In this document: piece after piece, positions 21,801-33,800 of the stretch
How positions within the stretch are numbered: position 1 is the stretch's first letter
Layout of the letters: each line of letters starts with the position of its first letter
NCBI GenBank assembly: GCA_029891345.1
Contig: CM057003.1
Span: forward strand, 13,866,709-13,930,708
Reading direction: 5' to 3'
DNA length: 64,000 nucleotides
Source of the DNA: Dryococelus australis
Lineage: Eukaryota; Arthropoda; Insecta; Phasmatodea; Phasmatidae
Program-made: the position numbers and the translations under genes
Notes under the pieces: generated by a model
The model's input: only the letters and a program-made list of their open reading frames with translations
Databases searched by the model: none
What the model was told of the DNA's origin: nothing

Positions 21801-24800
21801 TTAATTTTGGAAGAAAAAAAAGTTTGTAGGGAGTTGATAAAGAAAAAATATAAGAAAATATAACTGAATGATCTTGATAACCCTGCTTAAACCTCTTGCA
21901 TACTGATGGAATTTTTCATATCCCTTATCCCATAACAACCGCATGCGCTCTATGATAGCTTATTATGAAAACTCTCTCAGATCACTTACGCGCATAGCAT
22001 TTTGCCATAATTGTTGGTTGAAATCCGCATAAACACTGCTTAACAAGAGGGGGCCAGGGGGCCATTAGCTCCCCTTCTAATTGTTTGAAGGGACCAGGGG
22101 TTAAATGTTACAGTACCAAATTAAAAGAATTGTTATTATACATATATTTCCACAAGAAATACAAGTTTATGTGGAAGTAAGAATTACTTTTAACATGTTG
22201 CTATTCATATTGTGAGGAAAGGAGCAATTATTTTCTACGCCTTTTAACCCGACATCGATTAAACATGAACGAATACATTTTCTTCTGTAACCTAAGTTGC
22301 ACCAAATTGCTCATCGACCTCACATTTCAAAAAGGACTGCGACTGCCTGGTAATGCAATGGTTCTATTTTTCTATTTCCATACTGTTCTACTGTGCCAAC
22401 TCTCTGGATGTCATGTTTTCAGAACATCTTGATGTCATCACGAACAGAACGACGTTAGAAAAAATGTCCAATATGGGATTAATAGATAATGAACACAAAA
22501 AAAAGGTACTAGGAAATTGATAACATTTTCCATCGTGATAGCAGGGCTTGGGTGTTGGTATCTGTCTTATCTCTCCCCCCTAATCCAAGGTTAAGGTGAT
22601 ACAGCGCTCCACCATAGTAGAACGTGCTAGGAACATAAGCAACCCCAAGTTTCACAGCATTTTTTTTAAATGTCCACATCACGGGGCGTATTTTTAAATA
22701 AAGCAAGGGGATAAGTTCCACCACGTTGACTCCCCCTTCTACGTGGGCGTAACTATCGTGACGTAGCACTTCGCCTTGTATTTCCAGAGTTGCTCGTGCC
22801 GGAAGCAATATTTGTGTGTGCGTGAGAAGGGAGGAAACCTCAACGACATACATGAATAACCCTTTTAGGGGTTTAGAACCCTCGGAAACGTAGACTGGCA
22901 TTGCAGTCAAATTTGTGACGCTGGTCATCTTGTAAAAATGTTCGAAGATTGCCACGTCTCGTATGGCCTTCGGCGTGATTAAATAATTCATCCCGCTGCA
23001 TTACATTTTTCCCTGTTTAATATCATATTGATTTTTCACTATACCACGCATAACTTCGTTGTAAAACGTGTATGTCAAGGTTGTCCCCAAAATTCAGAAA
23101 CCTTTGACAAGCGCAGAATATGGTCCTACGTTCACGCTTGTCATCTTTCAGATAAGCATTTGCTTTGTGTCAAAGCAAATAGCACGTTACTTTGATGCTG
23201 ATAACCTTCTTGGCGAATGCCAATTAAGTAAAATTTAAAAAATACTTGCTAAAAGAAAAAAACAAATGTACTACTGTCCCACACGTTCAGACATCATAAA
23301 ACCACACGTTCAGACATCATAAAACCACAGGACAGTGTCGACTTCGATGATTGTCTAGGCGAACTCAAATGCAGTCTCTAGTGCCTCAAGAATATGTTCG
23401 TGGGCGAGTGAAGAGATTTGGGCGGCTCTTAACAGCGAGGTCTTGAGAACCGATGAGGGTGATAGAAGTGAATATGTAGCAGCGCCGGAATGGGGTGGCG
23501 GGGGAAACGGGGAGATCACCGAGAAAACCCTGAGAACCAACGGTATTGTCAGGCACGATTCCCAATTGCGAGAATCCGGTGACCCGGCCGGGGATTGAAC
23601 CCGGTTCGCCGTGGTGGGAAGCGAACATGCTAACCGCTCAGCCACCAAGAAATGTTCGTGTTTGATGAAACTGCTGTCTTTATGATAGATGTGAGAGTGT
23701 CTTCACAGTTGATTTACATCGTAATGTAATGGCGTCAAAACCGGAAGCGCCTAAAGGTTCGCTTTGGCCATGTTACTTTCTCTTTGCATGTAAACGACCT
23801 GCTCTGATCGTTCACAGCCGGAACCGCCATTATACCGGTGACCAGCAATTATTATCAATTAATAATAGTATTTGGAATTTTCTCAAAACCAGTTATTCGT
23901 ACACCGTCTAGTTTGCGATCTGGACCCCCGCGGATTATAAATTGCACAATTGCATGCCATCCTTGTGTAATAATGTATTAGCTGTGTTGGACGAATCGGA
24001 TAAAGAAAACGAAAAAAGGAAAATTAATAGTTTATGGTATTTCATCAATAAAATATGATTTTCCCATATCCATAAATATTATAATAGCATAGGTAAATCG
24101 TAAATGTAAATATCATTGTCATAATTCGTGTGATTAATTTTGTAAAAGTGGAACATTTATCACATTATATCAAGCTGGTCTTCTTTCTGATGAAGGTAAT
24201 CTGCCTTCTGATGGAGCTTACGGTTGTCCAAAATTATTCCACTGAAAAAGATTTAATTAATACGACCAAAACGTCGAGCTATTTTGTGTGGTACCAGCAC
24301 GTCATCGTTCAAACCTGTTAGCTTGAAATTTTCGGAAATTTTGTAAACAATGCAAAAAATGAAATTTAGGTCTGCGACGCCTTATAGAGGAGATCCTACC
24401 GCTTCGTGTCATTATGCTAAAATAACATTATGAAATTACGTTGACTAGAAGATTAGTTGTTTTTCTGTTACTCTTACATACTTCGTAAATATCAAGTATT
24501 CCTAGTTTCCATGTATACTTCACAGTTAATTCTGCCACAAAGAACTGATTACCTGTTTATTTTGCATTCCCTGTTGAGTGACGGTATACTAGTAGACTAT
24601 TGGGAGGGGATAGGAAAAAGGAAAGCGTAGGTTACAATTTAAACTAAACCTAAATTTACGCAATAAAATAAGGGGGGGCACATGTACATAATTATATAGA
24701 GTAAATAATTTGATATGTTTAAAAACATGTTTTGGAAAATAGTTTTCAAAAATGTTCTTGTATCGCCGCAAGCAAAGTATTGCCTCTTTAGAATGCATTT

Positions 24801-27800
24801 TATTATTAAACATATAAACTCGTTCGTTCGTAACCTCGTTTATAAGAATTGTGAAGGTTACGGTACTTGCTTCTTAAAATTCAACTTTAGTTTTACACTT
24901 TCCACAATAACGCGTTACAATGAATTCTCTATCCATCATTTCTTATGGTATTGACAAAATAAGTTTCAATGCTTGTGAAATTTAAATGCACGGGGCCTTG
25001 AAATGCAGGGAAATCAAACATGGGACAGCAGATTACGTCCCACCAATGTGGACTTGCAATACATTTTGGTTCAATACATAGAGATTCCGCTCTATAAAAT
25101 TTGCTCTTATTTACTTGTAGTGTCGCAACTATTTTCTGAAGAATCGTTTGCAAAAAATGCCATGTTTTACTGCGCAAGCTTTCTTCATCCGGGATACAGA
25201 CCCATAGCCCACGCAGTGCAATCTCGCGTCCCAAATAACATCACGGAGACACTATAAACATAACTCTGATGAGACGATCATTTTAATTATGTCTGTCAAT
25301 TACCTCGCGTCAGCCCTGTTATTCTCGTTGGGACATCACGAGCATATAATCACAACAGCCAGTCCAGTCGTGACTAACTCTGCCGGCAGTACGCTGCTTG
25401 CTCCAGCTGTACTGACGGCGCGTGCTGTATGTCACCCCGCACCTCAGCGGTAAAGGCTGTTCGCGATAAAGTGAGTACTTTTGAAATTAACCTTAGAAAA
25501 AGCCACTGCCCCTACCTGCATGTATTTTAATGGGCGCAGTGAGTGTCATGTGCCCAGTAAAGTTGGTAACGATGGAGTGGAAAATAGTTCCATAAATTAA
25601 CATCGAATAAAAAGTTTTAGGTGGCCATTATTTTAACTCAAATTATTTCTCTCGCTTTCGATATTTTTATGCATCGATGTGTAAAAATTAGCACATTTGT
25701 GCAATATTTACTTTTCTAATAATTTCACAGTTTCACTTGACCGACGCATGAATAATGTTATGAGGCCCATAGCAATGTTAATTTTACATAAGGCGGAGGA
25801 ACACACAACGTGTATACAATTAGATCTTGAGCAGGGCTTTCAAAAGTGCTAATTTTACCGTGAACAGCCTATATCCGCAATTGCTCTGTATGAAGTCTCG
25901 CATTCCTTTCTGGTATTTTTTTTTACACCCGCCAATGAAGAGTACGTTTCCTATATGCTGTCAACTTTTGAAATCAAGTTATTAAAAAAGTCAGTACCAC
26001 TACCAGCATACTAATTAACATGCTGCCAATAAAGTTAGTAACGTGGGAGGGAAAATAGTTCCACGTTTTAAAGTTTCATTACAAGTGTTAGTTAAACATT
26101 TTCGAATACTGAAACGAGGTATTTTTTCTTTCTGTTTTTAACGCATATAGCAGAATTGGCAAATCTGTAAAATATCTACTTTTCTGATTATTTAAATTTC
26201 ACTTTACCGACGCATGAATAAAGTTATCAGTCCCACGGCAATGTTAATTTTAATTATGACGGAAGAATAAGCAATGGTCGTGTCAGTAAATCTTCAGCAG
26301 GGCTTTAAAAAGTGCTTAGTTTACCACGAACAGCTTATACCTACAGCTAGTGATATTTCGCGAAAAAAAGTTTGAGAACAGGGTAGACTTGAATACTACA
26401 AGCACCAACATCAGGACAAGTAAACGACCCTACAGTGTTTTGAAATATAACTTGTCTTGAAATCTTTTCGCGAAATTTCCCTACCCCTGCTTATGTAGCG
26501 TTTTCTCTTAATACAAGGGACCACGGTGACAGAGCGGTTAGGTTACTCGCCTCCTACCAAGGCGAACCAGGTTCAATCCCCGGCCGATTCACTTTGGATA
26601 TTCACAAGTGGAAATCGATGCCACTGTTCATTTGACATATGTTGCATAAATAATATTAATTAAGAAATTATTGGTAATAATTGCGATATTTTTGTTACCG
26701 GTATAACACTAATCCTTGCTCTGATTCGTAGATTACGTTGGTGAATTCCAGAAAATCCCTTATCGTATTAGAAAAAATAGTATGTTCAGGACAAGCAATT
26801 GTGCTCATCATCCATTCCCGCCATCTTGCGACATTACTGCCCTCTCATGGGAAACAAGTTGCTAACACGTGGCTGAGCAAAAACAGCACAAGTCGTATAT
26901 CACGAATACCACCACATCAGAAGCTTTTTTTTTTTGTTTGCAAACATTCCGCCCACCAAAAATTAACATTTTTTCCAATGGATGCAATGCACTTCAGTGC
27001 AGTAAGGAATGCTGCTGCAGAGAGATCGGTCACGAGCTCCAGGTGCACAGTCTTGGTCACCATGCAGATAAACCTTCTGGGCGGTATTCCTTCTCGCTTT
27101 AACTGGGGTAGCAAGGAATGGGCCCCCAAAGTCAATTCCAACATTGCGAAATGCATTACCCTGGCGAATCGCGATGCAGGGAGCGTGCCAATCAGTGGTG
27201 CTGATGAAGCTGCACTCACTTTAAAACATGCGACACAGTTGTTTTGAAGGAGCTTACGAATCAAAGTGCGAGCAGAAATTATCCAGTATTCTCAACGTAT
27301 CAGGTACAATGTGGCTGATGGACCCGTGTGCAGGTTGGTCACGTGACAATGCATGATAATCAATTCGGAAAGTCTGCTTTGCTCCGGAAGTAGGACGGGA
27401 TGCTTACTTTCTTCAGTCAAAGGCGCTATGCAGCCTGCCGCCCACCCTGACAACGCCCTTCGAGTTCAAGAATAGCACAAGGCTTTTAATTGGTTTAGAG
27501 CATGGTTCTCCATTTTCCAAGGCTCTAATCTCTTCCCTGAAGTAATTTGCCTGCACAATCTTGACACAGTAATTACGGACAGTGCACAACTCCTCAGTTG
27601 TCTGCAACTTGCCAATGGAATGAGGCAGTTTTCGGAAAATTAATCTCGCTTGTAAGATACATGCTATGACTCTCTGAAGTCTAGAAAAGGAAAATGATTG
27701 CTGCAACAAGCAGAAAGGGTCGTTGGAGTTCTGCATCTGATTGGAGTTTGCCACCAAGACACTTGACATCACTGGTTTAACTTCGGGAAGATGTACTCTC

Positions 27801-30800
27801 TCACAAGAATGCTACACAGGCCAGCTCTCATGAGGTTGCAACAGCCAACGTGGTCCTGAAAACCATATTGTGTTCACCAGGTGGTCTGGAAAACAGCCAC
27901 GTGAAGCAACATCAGCAGGGTTATGTTCTGACGGAACATGCCTCCAGGAACTAGGTGATACAATGGACTGGATCTCTGCAACTAGGTAGGCAACAAAGGT
28001 TTTTGAACTGTGTGGTGGCAATCGTAACCAGGCTAGGACTACTGTAGAGTCTGTCCAGGCATGAAATGTCAGGTTAACAACTTTTGAACCACTGTATCTT
28101 ACAACACATAGCCAAAGTTTACATAACAAAACTGCTGCACACAGCTCTAACCTTGGAACAGACAGAGTCTTGAGTGGCGCCATCCTGGATTTGGTAACAA
28201 GCAGGTGCACTTCAGTGGCACCACCCGCTGTAACACAACGGGGCATAAATAACTGCAGCATATACCATCTCGCTGGCATCGCAAAACCCATGAAACTGCA
28301 CGTTATGTTCTTGGACTGGAACGAATCTGCTCACATTAACTTCAGACAAGGATGGCAAAGAGTCCTTAAAACATGTCCACACTATTGATATCTCTTCTCC
28401 AACTGGCTCATCCCAACCTAGGCCTTGAGTCCACAAGGTCTGTAACAATATCTTAATGGATGTGACCACTGGTGCTACCCATCCACATGGGTCATAAAGA
28501 CGAGCAACAGCTAAGAGTATACCATGCTATGCACAGGTAGGTCAGGGATGGTCACTTTGTACAATAAGTGATCTTATACTGGGTCCCAGCGTAGGCCTAA
28601 CACTTTTACTGAATCAGGACAACCAAACATACGAGATGAGTTCTCAGATTCATGTCGATGGTCATCCAAGAGCGCCTCATGGTTGGAGCACCACTTATGC
28701 AGTTTGAACCCTCCTACTACCAAGAGTCCGATGAACTGAGACTTTAGTAACTGAGCATCGGCAACAGTTGCAGCTCCTGTAACTATATCGTCAACAAAGA
28801 CATCATTGAGTATAGCATGAGCAGCTAGTGGAAACTTGTTACCCCCATCTGTTGCAAGTTGCTGCAGGTTGCGGAGGGTTTGAAAAGGCGAAGAAGACAG
28901 CCCATACGTGACTGTGCTCAACTCGTACACGCTAACTGGGTCGTTCACTAAATTCCTCCAAAAAATACACAGGTACTTCCTATCAATGAGATCAACAACT
29001 ATTTGCCTGAACATCTTGCATACATCCGCAGTCACAGCAACTGGAAATGTTCGGAAGTTCAAAGCTATATCAAAAATTCAATTCTGTAATTTCGGCCCAG
29101 GAAGTAGAAGATCATTCAGTGATTGTCCATTTGTGGTCTTGCAGGATGCATCGAAAACCACCCTCACTTTTGTGGAAACACTTTCCTCCTTGACTACTGC
29201 TTGGTGAGGAATAAAGTATGCTGGCTGAGCAAATTCACTTGTAGTAAGGGATACTTGATAGCCATCATGTGTGGGTGTTAACTGTCCAATACGTGTCATA
29301 TGACCCAAGTTTTCATACTCCTCCATGAAGTCTTGGTAGTGCTGCTTCAGCTGTGGCATCTTTGCAAGTCGATGTTCTAGTCCACCAAGTCTACACACTG
29401 CTGTTGAAGATGAGTTACCCAAATTACGCATGGATGATCTGAATGGAAGTCTCAGGACAAATATTCCATCTTCACCACGTTTGTGGGTACTTATGAAGTG
29501 ATTTTCACACTGTTGGGCCTCGCTTGACAGGAACTTCACTGATGGAACCTCTGCTACCTCCCAAAACTTCTGAAGGGCCACATCAGGAGATGCATCCACT
29601 CGTACAAATAAGGAAACTGACTCACATTTACTTGCACATGGAGCATTATCAGCAACTACCCAACCAAATGCTGTATGAAATGCATGTGGTTTTCCTTCGA
29701 TCTTGCGGCCAGTCATCACATCAGCTACTACATCTGCTGCCAGCAACATGTCAATGCAACCAGCTGAGGCGAACTCGGGATCGCCTAAGGGAATATTTTT
29801 AAGATGTACAAGCTTTTTTGTAACAATTTCCGCTGAAGGCAAGTTACCAGTAATGTTATTGAGAATCAACGCTCGAGTAGTAAGATGCAACTCTCGCATG
29901 TGAAGCGAGGCAATCTCACATACTACAGCCCCTCTCGAGTCTGTCCTAGTATGCCCTATGCCAGTAATGTTGACCCCTGCCTGATGTCATTTAAGTCCCA
30001 AGCGTTTCACACACCCTTCAGTTATGAATGATGACTTGGATGCACTATGCAATAATTCACCCACAACCTGGTATTGGCCACTACTGTCTTTAACATTGAT
30101 GCGAGCAGTCTCAAGCAAAACAGTAGTCAGAGGACCATCCTCCTCTGAAAGACACGACGAACACATTGCGACAGTGCTACTATTACCTTCTTCTTGACCA
30201 GAAGGGTCTGTAGCATCTTGATCTGTCTCATCAGAACTTGTATCTCGTGACAAGTGAATCAAGGTGTGATGTGTGTGTTGGCGCTGCTGACAGCGAAACT
30301 TTGAATAGCAATTTACCGCTGCATTTCCTGCTCGCAGGTAGTTAAAACATAACTTGTGGGTTAGCATGCACTCCCTTCTCTCATCTGTCTGCTTTGAAAG
30401 AAATGTCTGGCATCTGTGTAGGGCTTGGGCTGCACCACAAATTGGGCACATCTGCTTACATGTATTGTCCTGAACTGAACAAGGGTTGTCTTTGGATCTG
30501 CTGACTGGCTATTGTTTCCATGGCTCATTGACCAAAATTTGTTCCAGGAGGAAAAATTCCTCTGAGAGGGTGGACTCTTGCAGGTTTAACGAGCAGGAGG
30601 TTGATCATCGGCAGCAAGCTGAACATGCTCCACAGCACTAGCCTTCCATTCCAAAAACTTGAGGAGCTTGGAATACGATGGCACATCCTCTTCGTGGAAG
30701 AGTTCAAATGCCCGCCTGAGTGGTGCATCCAACTTCTCGAGCAATATATTTAGCAGCAAGAAATACCACTGAGCCACTGGAAATTTCTTAACCTCCAACA

Positions 30801-33800
30801 CACTCAAATTTTCTTCCACTACTGTAACAAACTTGGTTAACCCACCTTCTTTCTTACTGTCAACCTTTTGTAGATGCAAGATCTTCTGGACATGTAGTGT
30901 TGCTGCGAGTCTCAAACTTTTGAACCTCTTCTGTAATATTTTACAAATTACCGAGTAATTGCTTTCGGTGACCGGTATATTGTGTACCAACTCTCTGGCC
31001 TCGCCTTGTAAACAACCCGACACGTTATGAATTTTCCGGACTTGGGTAAGGTGCGGAGCTTGACCAACAATTGAATTGAATAACTCTGCTAAGCCCAATC
31101 AACTCACCTCTATTGCCACTGAATACCGGCAATAGTAGAGGTGGTAGCACTGCTGTCGGGATTCCTAACCTTTGTGAACAATCACTGTGGGTCGTGTAGC
31201 CACAAGTGTTCTACTTCAGTTTACTATATACCTTTTATAGTTCATGGAAAACTGTCTCGTATGTTGCAAACTGTTCCTTGCACTCACTTAACTCACTCGG
31301 ATCTTCTTGAGGTGGCTGGGCGCAGATAGCAAACAAATTCGCCAGTAGTTCATCTCTCTTCAACATAACCTCTTCGAAGACCAACTAGAAGTCTTCCACC
31401 TTCGATTCATCTTCCCTAGATGCTTCGTACAGTTCTCTGGCCTCGTCTGACTGGGCTAGCAGATAATTGAAAATTACAAATTGTAGCTCAGGCGATCATG
31501 CAGCCGCCATTTTATTTAAAGATGTGAATAAACGTATATCCAACAAACAAGTTGCATAATGCACGAAGAGCACTGTATAAAACAGCAGAATAATCACATG
31601 CTCGTACGTGAGTGAGAAACGTGGATTAAAGATTCCTCTGACTGGCGGAGATCGTTATTGCAGTGTGTTTGTTGACATGGAGTTTAGGCGCGACGTGCCG
31701 TAAACCAAACCCGACAATAACCGCAGAAACTTTCCCGTTTGCCGTCACCGAACCGTTAAAAGGTGTATACTACACTTCTAGCGTACATTCCCGTAAACAA
31801 AACTGTATCTCCCGTAAATAATCTGGCCCGGAGGACCAAAAATGTTTAGGACAAGCAGTCGTGCTCATCCTCCATTCGCGCCATCTTGCGACACTACTGC
31901 CCTCTCGTGGCAAACAAGCTGCTAACACGTGCCTCAGCACAAAAACAGCACAAGTCACATATCACGAATACCACCACATCAGAAGCTTTTTTTTTTTTTT
32001 TGTTTGTAAGCATAGTATTTGTTCGGAAAAAATATATTATTTTAAGAGATTACTTTTCCTAACTTTTTTATGGGAAATGGTTTTAGTCCATAATGGTTGC
32101 ACTCTATTTTTCGGTTTTGTAACAAAATTTAAAAAAATAAAAATAAATTGAAGTGGTTAGATATAGCAAGATTTGTTTAAATATTTATCAGTTTCAGGTG
32201 AACTTAGTTATGTAAGAAGACATAAAAGAACCTATTATGATATAGCTGAGAGAAGGATTTTAACTTTAAATGGTGATGTTCCGGAATTCAGTTTCGGCCA
32301 TCCTGATTTCGGTATTCCCTTGTTTTCCGAAATCACTCCAGGTTAATGCTGGGATGGATCCCTAACAAAGGCCATGTTAGATTCCTTCCCATTTTTTCCC
32401 CCAGTCCCTCTTCCCTGTGCAACTTACACCGTCTCTAATGACCTCGCTGTCGACGAGGCGTTAAGCCCAACTACTTACCTGCCTACAGTTTCCCCCACCC
32501 TTTCATGCCGGCGCTAGTTCATACTAACCCCTTTCGCTCTCGTTGGGAGACTCTCAATGTTAAGAGCCGCTAAAATTTCTTCACTCACTCTATTAATGCA
32601 GTGTAATAAGTTTTGAACTTTCTTTCCCCCGTCGAGAGAATTTTTATGGTGTACATGCAGATTTTCTATCTCCCTCCCTAGTTACAGGTTTAGATGTAGG
32701 TATGAACATTCAGAGAGATAGTCGTGAACCCGGTCACGGCCATGAATGCCAATAACCGTCTCTGCCATGGTGCATGTCTCCTTGCATGAATTCCTTCTGC
32801 TAGGCGTATGGGTAGGAATAATAACTTTTCACGAGTTCATTTCAGGACAAGCTAGACGTCAATCATGGGCACACTGGAGGTGACTTTGCAATTGGTTCGC
32901 AGTTTGTTAGAACGCCCTGGATGACTCTGAGCCAATAACAGACTTGCAGGGAAACAAGTAGCGAATCCCATACTGCCAGGTGCGGAGTAACACAGGCCAC
33001 TTTCTGGGATAGCAACCAGTGAACAAACAATTGAGGCTGGAGTATACACAGTAATGTGGAGTCTAGCTTACAGGTCAATAAACTCGCGAAATTTTCCTAT
33101 CCCTACGTATGGGGCTTAGCCCCAAGACTCACTTACGTCCCATCCCTACCTCGGACGCACACTTGACACTTAGATTAGCATAGGTTAGAGACAAAATAAC
33201 ACTGTGAATAAGCAGCAGTTGATTGCTCGTCTCTGGATCTCTACGAGTCAGCAAAATATTCTGATAACTATGAATTTAGAAGTTTCAGAGATCAGGGTGT
33301 GGTAGATACGAGAAGTGTTATACACACTCTCAAGTCTGAAACAGTGAAAATGGGTCCCCGTCACTGGAAACAAGAGACAGCAAGCTGGTTATTGCAGTGC
33401 CTGAAAATCACTTGTTTGACGGTAATTTCAGTTTAATTCCAATACATCCCATAGTTTTTCAAGCACTGTTTAGTCGGTAGTCGTATATTAAGTGACATTC
33501 ACTGACTGGACTTAGTGATATCACGCTGATTCAAGTTTAGAGTGAAATAGGGCATTTTCGTGTGTACTCGGGGAGACGGCCTTCGATACGTAAACGTAAC
33601 TAAGTTTACGGAATACCTCAACCTGAGAAAAGCGTCTTTTTGACATGTGCCTTTAAGGCAAAATGTTTACAAGAGCAAAAGGATATTTTCATAATTGTAG
33701 GGCCACCTGTTTTTCGCCAAAAGATCTCAGGATCAATTGTACTCTAAAATACTAGAACTTATACCCACTCTCGTGATTGGGTGAGTTTAACTGTCGCGTA

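Larger units (their letters stand above)
26783..32012 (-). mobile_element. BEL/Pao LTR retrotransposon, complete ends, decayed
   Basis: The element is 5230 bp long, bounded by two direct LTRs and a perfect 5-bp target duplication TAGTA (26778-26782 and 32013-32017), as usual for BEL/Pao. Read on the minus strand, the order is 5' LTR, a TGG-starting candidate primer-binding site (TGGTCCTCCGGGCC, just inside 31842), gag, zinc knuckle, protease, reverse transcriptase, RNase H, integrase, purine tract GGTGGGCGGAA, 3' LTR. Stops and frameshifts break the frame, the protease Asp is missing, and the integrase stops shortly after its first catalytic Asp region, so it cannot be autonomous. By hand count the LTRs differ at about 15 sites in 162, about 9%, so the insertion is old. 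Confidence 0.92.
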
